A stretch of 64,000 nt of DNA from Aliiroseovarius subalbicans. GTDB lineage: Bacteria > Pseudomonadota > Alphaproteobacteria > Rhodobacterales > Rhodobacteraceae. Positions 34,934 to 44,452 of the stretch are shown one piece after another; the first letter of the stretch is position 1; every line of letters begins with the position of its first letter. Both the position numbers and the translations under genes were made by a program. The notes beneath the pieces are model-generated. The model searched no databases. It saw only the letters and a program-made list of their open reading frames with translations, and had not been told where the DNA came from. The stretch lies in NCBI RefSeq assembly GCF_022678625.1, contig NZ_JALBYQ010000002.1, forward strand, positions 1-64,000. Direction: 5' to 3'.

Positions 34934-36270
34934 GTCGCGTCCTCGACCGCCGCCACGATATCGTCGACGACACGGCTGAGCAGCCCGTCGTCCTCACATT
35001 CTGCCATCACGCGGATCAGCGGCTCGGTGCCCGATTTGCGGATCAAAAGCCGGCCCTTACCGTCCAGATCCGCCTCACCCGCCTTGATCGCGTCTTTCAC
35101 ATTTGCAACCTCAAGCGGGGCTTGCCCCGTGGAGAACCGCACGTTTTTCAACAGCTGGGGCACCGTTTCAAACACTTGTGTCAGTTGCGAGGCCGGTTTG
35201 CCCGTCAAAACCATTTCTGCCAGGAAATGAAGGCCCGCCAACAACCCGTCGCCGGTGGTGGCATAGTCGGTCATCACGATATGGCCCGATTGTTCACCTC
35301 CCAGGTTGTGGCCATGCTTGCGCATTGCCTCGACCACGTGACGATCGCCGACCTTGGTGCGCAGAAGGTCGATGCCGTGCCCGCCCAGAAACCGCTCCAA
35401 TCCCAGGTTGGACATCACGGTGGCCACCAGCGCGTTGCCGGTCAGGCGCCCTTCGTCGGCCCAGTGTTTTGCAAATAGGCCCATGATCTGATCGCCATCC
35501 GCCACCCGGCCAGTTTCGTCGATGATCATCACCCGGTCGGCATCGCCGTCCAGGCAGATGCCCAGATCGGCGCCGGTTTCCACCACGGTGCGCGCGGCCA
35601 AGGCGGTGTCGGTCGAGCCGCAGCCCTTGTTGATGTTGGTTCCGTCCGGGGTGACGCCCACCGGCACCACGTCCGCGCCGAGTTCCCAAAGCACCTCAGG
35701 CGCTGCGCGATAGGCGGCGCCATTGGCGCAATCGACCACGACCTTGATGCCGTTCAGGCGCTTGCCCTCGGGAAAGGTCGTCTTGAGGTATTCGACATAA
35801 CGCAGACGGCTTTCGTCTACTCGGCGGGCGCGACCGATGTTCTGGGCCTGGACAGGCTCGACGCCCGAGGCAACCAATGCCTCGATCTGCGCCTCGTCCT
35901 CATCCGACAGCTTAAAGCCGTCCGGGCCGAAGAACTTGATCCCGTTGTCATGGAACGGGTTGTGCGAGGCCGAGATCATGATGCCCAGATCGGCACGCAT
36001 CGAATGGGTGAACCGCCCCACCGCAGGCGTCGGCACCGGCCCCATCAACAGCACGTTCATCCCGGTCGAGGTCAATCCTGCCACCAGCGCGTTTTCCAGC
36101 ATATAGCCGGATAGGCGGGTGTCCTTACCGATCACCACACGGTGGCCATTCAACCCGTCGCGACGAAAATGCCGCCCGGCAGCGGCACCAAGGCGCAGAG
36201 CCATCTCCGCGGTCATGGGCCAGGTGTTTGCAAGACCCCGAACACCATCGGTTCCGAACAGCTTGTCCAT
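34930..36270 (-). CDS. glmM: Phosphoglucosamine mutase
   Basis: A 446-residue enzyme converting glucosamine-6-phosphate to glucosamine-1-phosphate for peptidoglycan and LPS precursors. The phosphoserine is Ser102 in [12 protein letters not shown]. The metal loop is DGDADRVM, the sugar-binding loop GGEQSGHI, and the phosphate-binding loop [12 protein letters not shown]. It is the last gene of the folB-folP-glmM operon, with only 3 bases between folP and glmM, the usual order in proteobacteria. Confidence 0.98.
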   Translation of the reverse strand: MDKLFGTDGVRGLANTWPMTAEMALRLGAAAGRHFRRDGLNGHRVVIGKDTRLSGYMLENALVAGLTSTGMNVLLMGPVPTPAVGRFTHSMRADLGIMISASHNPFHDNGIKFFGPDGFKLSDEDEAQIEALVASGVEPVQAQNIGRARRVDESRLRYVEYLKTTFPEGKRLNGIKVVVDCANGAAYRAAPEVLWELGADVVPVGVTPDGTNINKGCGSTDTALAARTVVETGADLGICLDGDADRVMIIDETGRVADGDQIMGLFAKHWADEGRLTGNALVATVMSNLGLERFLGGHGIDLLRTKVGDRHVVEAMRKHGHNLGGEQSGHIVMTDYATTGDGLLAGLHFLAEMVLTGKPASQLTQVFETVPQLLKNVRFSTGQAPLEVANVKDAIKAGEADLDGKGRLLIRKSGTEPLIRVMAECEDDGLLSRVVDDIVAAVEDAT

Positions 36271-36273
36271 GTC

Positions 36274-37257
36274 TCAATCCACCTCACTCAATGCCAGCTG
36301 CAGTCGCAGCGCCTGTCTGGTCTCATACGTGTCGTGCACGCGCAGAATCTGCGCTCCCTGCGCCGCCGCATGCAGCGCCACCGCGACCGAGCCTGCCATC
36401 CTGTCCTTTGCCTCATCCGCCTCGTCGATCGTGCCGATGAAGCGCTTGCGGGACGCGCCCAGCAGGATCGGCAGGCCCAAGTCATGATACAGGCTCAGCC
36501 CGCGCAGAAGGCTCAAATTATGTTGCAAGGTCTTACCGAAACCGATGCCCGGATCAACAATAATGCGGTCGCGCGCAATCCCGGCAGCTTCGGCGGCAAC
36601 AATCCGCCGCTCCAACCAATCGAACACGTCGAGCAGGACGTTGTCATAGCGCGGGTCGGCTTGCATCATCTCAGGGTCGCCCTGCGCATGCATCAGGCAA
36701 ACGGCCACGTCGCGCTCCGCCACAAGTGCCGCCATATTCGGGTCAAATGTCAGCGCCGAGACGTCGTTGACGATGTTTGCACCTGCCTTCAGTGCGGCCT
36801 CGGCAACGCGGGCTTTGCGGGTGTCGATTGAGATAGGTGTCTGGATGCCAGCTGAGCGAATAGCGGCGATGACCGGAGCGGTCCGACGGATTTCTTCGTC
36901 GATCCCAACCTCGGCCGCACCGGGCCGGGTGCTTTCACCGCCGATGTCCAGAATGTCGGCGTCCTTGGCCATCGCGCGGGCACGGTCCACGGCAGTCGTC
37001 AGGTCGGTGTTGTCGCCACCGTCTGAAAAACTGTCCGGCGTCACGTTCAGGATGCCCATCACGCGTGGCACGTCCAGGGTCAGGCCGCTTATGTCGCGGC
37101 GCGGGGCGCTCAAACGGGCCAGGGTGTCCGCATCGGCCAGCGTATCCACCGCGCCGTCCCGCCGCCTTGCTTGCACATCGTGAAACCGAAACACCCGACT
37201 TCCGCCAAGGGGGTGCGCGCCGTTCTGGGACGGAATCGCGTGGTGATAGACCCGCAT
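36274..37257 (-). CDS. folP: Dihydropteroate synthase
   Basis: A 327-residue TIM-barrel enzyme joining p-aminobenzoate to the pterin diphosphate in folate synthesis. Conserved parts are VMGILNVTPDSFSDGG (about 65-80), DIGGESTRPGA, NDVSAL, the IIVDPGIGFGKT loop and GASRKRFIG. The first 60 residues are an extension before the barrel. Its ATG overlaps the folB stop by one base. Confidence 0.97.
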   Translation of the reverse strand: MRVYHHAIPSQNGAHPLGGSRVFRFHDVQARRRDGAVDTLADADTLARLSAPRRDISGLTLDVPRVMGILNVTPDSFSDGGDNTDLTTAVDRARAMAKDADILDIGGESTRPGAAEVGIDEEIRRTAPVIAAIRSAGIQTPISIDTRKARVAEAALKAGANIVNDVSALTFDPNMAALVAERDVAVCLMHAQGDPEMMQADPRYDNVLLDVFDWLERRIVAAEAAGIARDRIIVDPGIGFGKTLQHNLSLLRGLSLYHDLGLPILLGASRKRFIGTIDEADEAKDRMAGSVAVALHAAAQGAQILRVHDTYETRQALRLQLALSEVD

Positions 37258-38132
37258 CAGCCCTGCCCCATGTCATCGGCACCCAGGATAGTTAGCTCTT
37301 GCGCGTCCAGCCCCTCTGCGAACCAGCGCGACAAGGCGCGCGGATCAACCGGGCCGGTCGGCCCCTCAACCGCGTCCAGCACAAGTTTGGACGGAGCCCA
37401 CACGCTGATCTGGCCATGTTTCAGACCCCAATCCAGCTCGGTCCGAGTGCCGACCACGACGCAGCGTTCGTCGCGCCCAGCCAGGCGCCAGGCATTCTGT
37501 TCGATGGCCAGCAGGTCAATGCGCCGCTGTGCCGCGTCCCTGGGCGCGACCGGGGGCGGCGTTTCACCGATGTCTACGCACAAAATGACCGGACCACCAT
37601 CCTGGAGACGGTCCAGAAACGAGGCCAGCTCAGGACTGTCGATCACGTCATTTCCCAAATGCAGGATGCGCGGACGCGGGGCCAGATCTTCGGCATCAGA
37701 CGGCGCGTTTTCGACCCGGGCACGCACGATTTCGACCCCCAAGGCACCTGGGCCGCGGTCAAGCTTTTCGATCCGCACGAAGACGCGCAAGGGCTGGGGT
37801 TCGGTCAGGATGCGCTCGGCAATCCGCTCGGCCAGGGTTTCGAGCAGGTTCAGCCGCTCGGCCGCCAGTTCGTCGGCAATCGCCTCGGTAATCGTGTCAT
37901 AGGACAGGATCGTATCCACATCGTCGCTGGCAGCACCGTCGTGCGGGGCGACCTCGACCACGATATTGAAAGACAGGCGCTGCGTCGCGCCACGCTCGGA
38001 TTGGAAAGCGCCGATCTCTACCGCAACCACGTGGTCGCGCAAGGAAATCCGGTCCGGCGGGGTGTCACCGGGCGGTGTGGCGGCGGCGCGGGCGTCGGGG
38101 TGGTCAAAGGCCAGGCGGGTTTCGGTGCTCAT
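37257..38132 (-). CDS. folB: Dihydroneopterin aldolase with extra C-terminal domain
   Basis: A 291-residue protein, over twice the usual 120 or so. Residues about 25-145 are a FolB/DHNA domain (ISLRDHVVAVEIGAFQSERG, the LSYDTITEAI segment and NLLETLAERIAERIL). Residues about 155-291 form a second region (ILHLGNDVIDSPELASFLDR, VILCVDIGETPPPVAPRD) of unknown function, seen by me only as a fusion. The ATG at 38132 follows GGAGAG; an earlier in-frame ATG at 38159 is less likely. First gene of the folB-folP-glmM operon. Confidence 0.9.
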   Translation of the reverse strand: MSTETRLAFDHPDARAAATPPGDTPPDRISLRDHVVAVEIGAFQSERGATQRLSFNIVVEVAPHDGAASDDVDTILSYDTITEAIADELAAERLNLLETLAERIAERILTEPQPLRVFVRIEKLDRGPGALGVEIVRARVENAPSDAEDLAPRPRILHLGNDVIDSPELASFLDRLQDGGPVILCVDIGETPPPVAPRDAAQRRIDLLAIEQNAWRLAGRDERCVVVGTRTELDWGLKHGQISVWAPSKLVLDAVEGPTGPVDPRALSRWFAEGLDAQELTILGADDMGQG

Positions 38133-38225
38133 ATCGCTCTCCGGCAGGGTCGCGCGCAATTTGCCCCGAAACGGGGGGCAAAGGCCAGTGGAATGCGGCA
38201 GAGCGGTCGCGTGAAACGACGGGTT

Positions 38226-38870
38226 TCAGTTCGAGGAAACCCGCACGGGCACGCGATAGAACTTGTGCACACCGATGCGCGCGGTCTGTACGAAGCGACG
38301 CGCCCAGGACGGGTTCACCGCCGTGGTGTGATAATGCGTGGCGCCTTCAGTCAGCACACGCGGCGCGCCGTCGATCATGGTGCGAGCAACCTTGCCGACA
38401 TGCACATAGGCGGCGGGTTCGTTCACCGTTTCGGGATTGCCGTCGCAGGTGAAGGTGAACTGACACTGAAACTTGCGCCCGGTGCCCTGGTTGACCACGC
38501 CGCAAATCGAATTTGGGTATTGCGCGCTGTCCACGCGGTTCAGGATGACCTCGGCCACCGCGAACTGCCCTTTCAGGGTTTCGCCGCGGGCTTCGAAATA
38601 CAGCGCCTGAGTCAGGCATTGCCAATCAGCGCCCCCGGTGGCTTTGGGTTGTGCACTCAGCCACGCCTTGGAATACATGGTGCCCGGCGCCAGTTTCGAA
38701 GCGGCAGAGGTATCGCCGAGCCGGGCCACCCGGTCGGATGAAAGGTCCGCGATGGACGATTGCTCATGTGCCAGAACACCCGCAAGGGCGGCATCTGTGC
38801 CGGTTTCCGCGAAAGCAGAACCGGTTGCGAAAAAGCCAAGAACAGCGGCCGAAATCATCTTGCGCAGCAT
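38226..38870 (-). CDS. Cell wall hydrolase (SleB family)
   Basis: A 214-residue secreted protein with a signal peptide (1-21, ending SAFA). The C-terminal domain (about 80-205) has the SleB/Hydrolase_2 motifs [12 protein letters not shown] (catalytic Glu), [11 protein letters not shown] and the CQFTFTCDG segment, ending [17 protein letters not shown]. It is probably a lytic transglycosylase-like hydrolase of peptidoglycan. It stands alone, 93 bases from folB. Confidence 0.93.
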   Translation of the reverse strand: MLRKMISAAVLGFFATGSAFAETGTDAALAGVLAHEQSSIADLSSDRVARLGDTSAASKLAPGTMYSKAWLSAQPKATGGADWQCLTQALYFEARGETLKGQFAVAEVILNRVDSAQYPNSICGVVNQGTGRKFQCQFTFTCDGNPETVNEPAAYVHVGKVARTMIDGAPRVLTEGATHYHTTAVNPSWARRFVQTARIGVHKFYRVPVRVSSN

Positions 38871-39013
38871 TGTCGTTACCCATTTTTATCCCTTGCTGAC
38901 GCCAAAACGCGCGCCAACAGGCCGGGGAAATAGGGCAAAAATGTGTTCTCGTCCACCTTGACGACCTGTGATACCACGCATGTCCGCTATGCATCAGGCT
39001 AAAACCTAGAGAT

Positions 39014-41587
39014 TTATGTAGCCTTTTCCGAGGCTTCCGATATGGATTCCCCGATCGCCAGATGGGCTGCAGCAAGCCGAGCCACAGGTACGCGGAACGG
39101 GGAACAGGACACATAGTCGAACCCGGTGTCGCGACAGAATCGGATAGATTCGGGGTTGCCGCCATGTTCACCACAGATCGACAGCGTCACGTCCGGGTTC
39201 ACCGCGCGCCCACGCGTGGCGCCCAGTTGCAACAACTCGCCCACCCCTTCGGTGTCCAGCATGTGAAACGGGTCTTCCTCATAAACTCCTTGTTTGACGT
39301 AGTCGCCCATGAAGCGCCCGGCATCGTCGCGGCTGAGACCATAGGTCATCTGCGTCAGGTCGTTGGTGCCGAAAGACATGAAGGCCGCGTGGTGCGCGAT
39401 GTCGCCCGCCACCAACGCGGCGCGCGGGGTTTCGACCATGACGCCCAGACGATAGGCAAAGTCGGCCTCGGTCTCGATGCGCACAGCGGCGGCGACGGCG
39501 TCGACCCGGGCTTTCACGATCTCGACCTCACGGCGAGCCGAGACCAAAGGGATCATGATTTCGGGTTCGACCGGTTCACCGGATTTCGACGCCTCGATCG
39601 TCGCCTCAAAGATGGCGCGCGCCTGCATGTCATAGATCTCCGGCACGGTCAGGCCCAGACGCACACCGCGCATACCCAGCATCGGGTTGAATTCGCGCAG
39701 GCCCGCCACGCGCCGTTCAACATCCGACAGCGGCAGGTCCAGTGCCTCGGCCAATTCGCGCATGCCCTCGCGCCCGTGCGGCAGGAATTCATGCAAGGGC
39801 GGGTCGAACAGGCGGATGCAGACCGGTTTGCCCTGCATGATCTGGAACAGCTCAGTGAAATCGTCACGCTGCATGGGCAAAAGACGGTCAAGTGCGGCGC
39901 GCCGGTCTTCCGGGCTGTCGGCAAAGATCATCTCACGCATTGCCAGCAGACGGTCATCGTCGATGAACATGTGTTCAGTGCGACATAGGCCGATGCCTTC
40001 AGCGGCAAACATCACTGCCTTGCGCGCGTCGGGGGGCGTGTCGGCATTGGCCCGGATGCCGATATCGCGAAACTCGTCGGCCCAGGTCATCAGTGTCTGA
40101 AAGCTTTCGCCTAGCTCTGGCGGCAGCAACTCAACCGCGCCGGCCATCGCCTGGCCCGAGGTGCCATCCACCGAGATCACATCGCCTTCGTTAAACACCC
40201 GACCATCTGCGGCGATCAGGCGGCGTTTCTTCTTGTCCAGCGCCATGTCGCTGGCGCCCACGACACAGGGAAGGCCAAGCCCGCGCGCGATAACCGCCGC
40301 GTGGCTGGTGATGCCGCCCCGTATGGTCAGAATGCCCTTTGCCGCATGCATGCCGCGAATGTCTTCGGGGCTGGTTTCCCGGCGCACCAGAATGCAGTCT
40401 TCGTCCTGCGCTGCCAACGCCTGGGCCGCACGGGCGTTGAACACGATCTTGCCGGTGGCAGCCCCGGGGCTGGCAGCGATCCCGTGGGCAAACGCGTCAC
40501 GCGCACCGTCGGGGTCAACGTGGCTATGCAACAGTTCGGTCAGGGCGCGCGGCGGGATCCGCAACACCGCTTCCTGACGCGAAATGATACCGTCGCTCGC
40601 AAGGGTGACGGCAATGCGCACATTGGCCCGTTCACTGCGATGCACCCGCACGGCGTCCAGAATGAACAGCTCTTCATTCTCGATGGTGAACTCGATCTGC
40701 ATCTCTTCGCGCAACCGGGTGCGGCAAAGGTCGCCATAGCGTTTCAGGTCAGCGAAATTCTGCGGCAGCACATCCTCGATCGACCGACCGCGATCATCGC
40801 GGGTCAGATACATGACGTCGCGATCCCCGGCCTCGGTCAGCGCGTCGCGCCCCTGGCTTTTGCACAGATAGCGCCCGCGCACTTCGCGGTGACCCGTCTG
40901 GGCGTTCACGAACTGAATCACGCCCGAGCCGCACAGGCCCTTGCCCACGCCCAGTGCCATTTTCTGCACCACGAGGCCAAGCCCCGCATCCGCCGGTGCG
41001 CCCTTGGCTTCGCGCAACAGTCGCGCGGTGGTGCCCTCCCAGGCCCGCGCCATCGAGCGCAGGATTTCCGCCAACTGCACTTCGGGGTCTTGCGGGAAAT
41101 AGCTGTCGGTCTCTTCTTCATAATGGTCCAGCGCGGCCTTCACCGCCGCGGCGGTCGGGGCCGAAGGGGCCTCGAACTCATCCGGGTCCAACCGGGCCAC
41201 ATGCACCGCATAGGATTGAATGAACCGCAGATAAAGCGCATTGGCCGCCGCGTCACCGTGGCTGTCGACCAGCTTGGCATGCACCGCGTCGTTCATGCCG
41301 ATGTTCAGAATTGCGCCGGGACCGCCCCAGTCAGGGTCTTCCGACGACGGGCGCACCGACACCAGAGGATCCGGCCCGAACAAGGCCAGCATCGCAGCCA
41401 AGTCTGGCATTTCACCTGCCGACACCCCATGCACCGCGTCGAAATCCAACGCCACGGTGCGCGGCACCGGCATCTCAAGCCGGATCAGGCGCTGCAGGCA
41501 CTTGGCCCGACCGCCATGACGCGCCGCCTCGATCGCCGCGGTCGGCGTGATTTCGGTGAAACCGGTGATGTCGTCAAGTTTCTGCAC
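39014..41587 (-). CDS. ppdK: Pyruvate, phosphate dikinase (N-terminally divergent)
   Basis: An 857-residue enzyme interconverting pyruvate, ATP and Pi with PEP, AMP and PPi. The central phosphohistidine domain has GGITSHAAVIARGLGLPCVVG. The C-terminal PEP-binding barrel has GLCRTEHMF, SFGTNDLTQMTYGLSRDDAG and the catalytic Cys in SICGEHGG. The N-terminal ATP-grasp part is unusual: the common GGKGANL motif reads GGRAKCL, and the SVRSGA loop reads SVRPSSEDPDWGG. It is either a working but divergent PPDK or a paralogue with altered nucleotide use. It is downstream of glyS, as in other alphaproteobacteria, with a structured 151-base gap between them. Confidence 0.9.
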   Translation of the reverse strand: MQKLDDITGFTEITPTAAIEAARHGGRAKCLQRLIRLEMPVPRTVALDFDAVHGVSAGEMPDLAAMLALFGPDPLVSVRPSSEDPDWGGPGAILNIGMNDAVHAKLVDSHGDAAANALYLRFIQSYAVHVARLDPDEFEAPSAPTAAAVKAALDHYEEETDSYFPQDPEVQLAEILRSMARAWEGTTARLLREAKGAPADAGLGLVVQKMALGVGKGLCGSGVIQFVNAQTGHREVRGRYLCKSQGRDALTEAGDRDVMYLTRDDRGRSIEDVLPQNFADLKRYGDLCRTRLREEMQIEFTIENEELFILDAVRVHRSERANVRIAVTLASDGIISRQEAVLRIPPRALTELLHSHVDPDGARDAFAHGIAASPGAATGKIVFNARAAQALAAQDEDCILVRRETSPEDIRGMHAAKGILTIRGGITSHAAVIARGLGLPCVVGASDMALDKKKRRLIAADGRVFNEGDVISVDGTSGQAMAGAVELLPPELGESFQTLMTWADEFRDIGIRANADTPPDARKAVMFAAEGIGLCRTEHMFIDDDRLLAMREMIFADSPEDRRAALDRLLPMQRDDFTELFQIMQGKPVCIRLFDPPLHEFLPHGREGMRELAEALDLPLSDVERRVAGLREFNPMLGMRGVRLGLTVPEIYDMQARAIFEATIEASKSGEPVEPEIMIPLVSARREVEIVKARVDAVAAAVRIETEADFAYRLGVMVETPRAALVAGDIAHHAAFMSFGTNDLTQMTYGLSRDDAGRFMGDYVKQGVYEEDPFHMLDTEGVGELLQLGATRGRAVNPDVTLSICGEHGGNPESIRFCRDTGFDYVSCSPFRVPVARLAAAHLAIGESISEASEKAT

Positions 41588-41674
41588 TGCAGCGCTCCTA
41601 TTCGAGCCTCACCATAGCGCAGGTTTGCGCTCACACAAGGGGCACAAAAAAACAGGGTGTTCCCGCAGGTATTC

Positions 41675-41731
41675 GCGTGCCTTTTCCGGGCGACGGGGTG
41701 GGTGGGTGGGCGGCGTCTGGAAAAGGCACGC
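41675..41731. repeat. 13-bp inverted repeat enclosing a G-quadruplex motif, glyS-ppdK gap
   Basis: GCGTGCCTTTTCC (41675-41687) and GGAAAAGGCACGC (41719-41731) are perfect reverse complements. The 31-base loop holds GGGGTGGGTGGGTGGG (41695-41710), a textbook parallel G-quadruplex with single-T loops, on the plus strand (template strand for glyS/ppdK). On the transcript the loop is C-rich and a U-run follows (complement of 41645-41651), so the structure may act as a terminator or attenuator between glyS and ppdK. Confidence 0.75.
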
Positions 41732-41738
41732 CCCCCTG

Positions 41739-43979
41739 TCAGCCCTCGATGCGGGTCAGGTCAGCGACGCCATGACAAATGTCGCGGATCCGCGCCAGCA
41801 GGTTCAGGCGATTGCGTCGCACGATCTGGTTGTCGGTGTTGATCTGCACCGCCTCGAAGAACGCATCGATCGGCGCGCGCAAGCCCGCCATCGCAGTCAT
41901 CGCCGCGGCGAAGTCTTCGCCCTCCATCGCGGGGGCAATTGCCGCCTGCGCGTCGTCCAGCGCGGCAAAAAGCGCCTTCTCGCTGTCGTCCTCGGCAAAC
42001 TTCACGTCCGCGCCATAGGAATACTCGACACCGTCCTTCGCCTCGGCCTGCGACAGAATGTTGTTGGCGCGCTTGTAGCCTTGAAGCAGGTTTTCCCCGT
42101 CATCGGTCTTCAAAAACACCGACAGCGCCTCGGCGCGTTTCACCAGAAGCGTCAGGTCGTCGTTCATCGGCATGTGCAAACAGGCGTCGATCACGTCGTG
42201 ACGAATGCCTTCTTCGCGCAGGTGGACCTTCAGGCGGTCGTGGAAGAAGCCCAGAAGATCTACCGACACATCGGGCATTTTCGCCTCGATCCGGGCCAGA
42301 AGCCCGTCCTCGGGAACGTCTTGCCCAAGCTTGTCCAGAACCGCGCGGAAGGCCGCGCCGAACACGCCGTGATCGGCGATCTCGTCCAGCGTGTTTTCCA
42401 GCGCGGCCAGTTCCGCCGCCTCGGCGCCATCGGCATTTTGCGCGATTTCATGTTTCAGCAGCTGGCTGTCGATGAACCGGTCCAGGCGCAGGCGCAGATC
42501 GTTGGTCAGGATGATGCGGATCACCCCCAACGCGGCGCGGCGCAGCGCATAGGGATCTTTAGATCCCGTGGGCTTTTCGTCGATCGCCCAAAACCCGGTC
42601 AACGTGTCCAACTTGTCGGCAAAGGCCACCGCGACCGACACCGGTTCGGTTGGCACGTCGTCGGACGGGCCCAGCGGCGAATAATGCGCCTCACAAGCGT
42701 TTGCGACGGCTTCAGGCAGGTCGGCGGCCAACGCATAGTAGCGTCCCATCACACCCTGCAGTTCCGGGAATTCATAGACCATTTCCGACGACAGGTCGGC
42801 CTTGGCCACCCGCGCGGCGTCCTGCGCCAAGTCGGGTTTCGCCCCAACCAGCGGCGCCACTTCGCCCGCCAGCTTTTCGATCCGTGCGATGCGTTCGGCC
42901 TGGCTGCCCAGTTCGCGGTGGAAAGTCACGTTCTCCAGCGCTTTGCCCATGCCAGCCAGCCCCACGGATTTCACCGTGCGCAGGTCGTTTTCCCAGAAGA
43001 ATTTTGCATCCGCCAGACGGGCAGCCAGCACCTTCTGGTTGCCCGCAAGGATCGTCGCGCCATTGTCAGCGGTTTCGCGGTTGGCGACGGTAACGAATTT
43101 CTCGATCCGGCCGGTTTTCGGGTTCCGCACTGAAAAGAACTTCTGATGTTCTTTCATCGAGGTTTGAAGCACCTCGGGCGGCAGGTCGATGAAATCCTCG
43201 GCGATGTCACCCATCAGCACGACGGGCCATTCGACCAGCCCGGCGACCTCGGCCAGAAGGCCCTTGTCCTCGACAACCTCAAGCCCCTGGGCAAAGCCCA
43301 TGTTGTGCGCCTCAACCCAGATGTGGTCGGCACGTTCGGCCGGGTCCAGGATCACGTGGGCCTTCTTCAACTTGGCGCTGTAGTCTTCGAACCCCGTCAC
43401 CGCGAAGGCATTGGGCGCCATAAAGCGGTGGCCTCGCGTGGTGTCGCCAGAGACGATGCCGTCGACGTCCAGCGGCACGATCTGGGCGCCAGCCTCATCC
43501 GACAGGATGCACAGGATCGAATGCAGCGGGCGCACCCAGCGCAAGGAGCCCGCGCCCCAGCGCATCGACTTGGGCCAGGGGAAATTGCGGATCGTCTTGT
43601 CCAGAACCTCGGCGATGATCTCGGCGGCCGGGCGGCCGGCCTTCTCGATCGTGGCGAAATAAACAGCCCCCTTGGGCGTGTCGCGTTCCTCAAGTTGATC
43701 CATCGTCAACCCGGCACCACGCAGGAAGCCTTCGATCGCCCGCTCCGGCGCACCCACTTTCGGGCCTTTGCGTTCCTCGCGCGTGTCTGGCGACTGCGCC
43801 AGCACACCCTCGACCGCTAGGACCAGGCGGCGCGGGGTCGCGAAAGCGGCAGCGTCGGCATAGGTCAGGCCGGCCTCAACCATGCCATCTGTCACCAGCT
43901 TTTTCAGGTCCGAGGCGGCGCGCGCCTGCATCCGGGCGGGAATTTCTTCTGAAAAGAGTTCGATCAGCAGATCAGGCAT
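41739..43979 (-). CDS. glyS: Glycyl-tRNA synthetase beta subunit
   Basis: A 746-residue subunit of the bacterial alpha2beta2 enzyme. The N-terminus is MPDLLIELFSEEIPARMQ. The catalytic and tRNA-binding body includes ARPAAEIIAEVLDKTIRNFP, WPVVLMGDIAEDFIDLPPEV and the HD-like QDAARVAKADLSSEMVYEFP. The C-terminal anticodon-binding part is all helical (DDLTLLVKRAEALSVFL). The ATG at 43979 lies 5 bases after the preceding gene's stop; a start 39 bases upstream would overlap it. It works with GlyQ at the head of the operon. Confidence 0.97.
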   Translation of the reverse strand: MPDLLIELFSEEIPARMQARAASDLKKLVTDGMVEAGLTYADAAAFATPRRLVLAVEGVLAQSPDTREERKGPKVGAPERAIEGFLRGAGLTMDQLEERDTPKGAVYFATIEKAGRPAAEIIAEVLDKTIRNFPWPKSMRWGAGSLRWVRPLHSILCILSDEAGAQIVPLDVDGIVSGDTTRGHRFMAPNAFAVTGFEDYSAKLKKAHVILDPAERADHIWVEAHNMGFAQGLEVVEDKGLLAEVAGLVEWPVVLMGDIAEDFIDLPPEVLQTSMKEHQKFFSVRNPKTGRIEKFVTVANRETADNGATILAGNQKVLAARLADAKFFWENDLRTVKSVGLAGMGKALENVTFHRELGSQAERIARIEKLAGEVAPLVGAKPDLAQDAARVAKADLSSEMVYEFPELQGVMGRYYALAADLPEAVANACEAHYSPLGPSDDVPTEPVSVAVAFADKLDTLTGFWAIDEKPTGSKDPYALRRAALGVIRIILTNDLRLRLDRFIDSQLLKHEIAQNADGAEAAELAALENTLDEIADHGVFGAAFRAVLDKLGQDVPEDGLLARIEAKMPDVSVDLLGFFHDRLKVHLREEGIRHDVIDACLHMPMNDDLTLLVKRAEALSVFLKTDDGENLLQGYKRANNILSQAEAKDGVEYSYGADVKFAEDDSEKALFAALDDAQAAIAPAMEGEDFAAAMTAMAGLRAPIDAFFEAVQINTDNQIVRRNRLNLLARIRDICHGVADLTRIEG

Positions 43980-43984
43980 GGGCT

Positions 43985-44452
43985 TTACTCGCTGTATTTT
44001 TCGTTCAGCTGGTGCCAAGCAAAGGCCCGGCCATCGGGAAAGACGGCAATGATGCGGTCCACCCCATCTTGAATTTCGCGCTCGCCCAGAAAGGCGATCG
44101 CCTCGCCGGTTTCCAGCGCTTCACCGATTTCCACCGCGTCGAAGCAATCGAACCAACCCGGCGCGGTCAGGGGCGTGGCCTCTTCATAGGTCTCAAAGGT
44201 CTCGGTCAGCATCGCCTGGCTCATCGTCGTGGTGAAACAGCCGCGAAACCGCAGGGGGGAGCTGTCGGCGTCGATGCCTTCGAAATCGTCGGCGAGGATC
44301 TCCTCGGCCTCGCCCGTCACGACATTCGTCATGCGCATGACCTCGCCCACCGGCACCGGGTCATAGAAGGCAAAAAGCTGCAACCAATAGATTGCGATGC
44401 CCGAGATGAGTCCAATCAGCACGATGACGATCCCTACGATTTTACCGCTCAC
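43985..44452 (-). CDS. DUF6446-type small membrane protein between glyQ and glyS
   Basis: A 155-residue protein. One N-terminal membrane helix ([20 protein letters not shown]) is followed by an external beta-rich domain with [12 protein letters not shown] and [14 protein letters not shown]; its two cysteines could form a disulfide. The GTG at 44452 overlaps the glyQ stop, and the length fits the Rhodobacterales family DUF6446 found at this same place between glyQ and glyS. Function unknown. Confidence 0.85.
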   Translation of the reverse strand: MSGKIVGIVIVLIGLISGIAIYWLQLFAFYDPVPVGEVMRMTNVVTGEAEEILADDFEGIDADSSPLRFRGCFTTTMSQAMLTETFETYEEATPLTAPGWFDCFDAVEIGEALETGEAIAFLGEREIQDGVDRIIAVFPDGRAFAWHQLNEKYSE

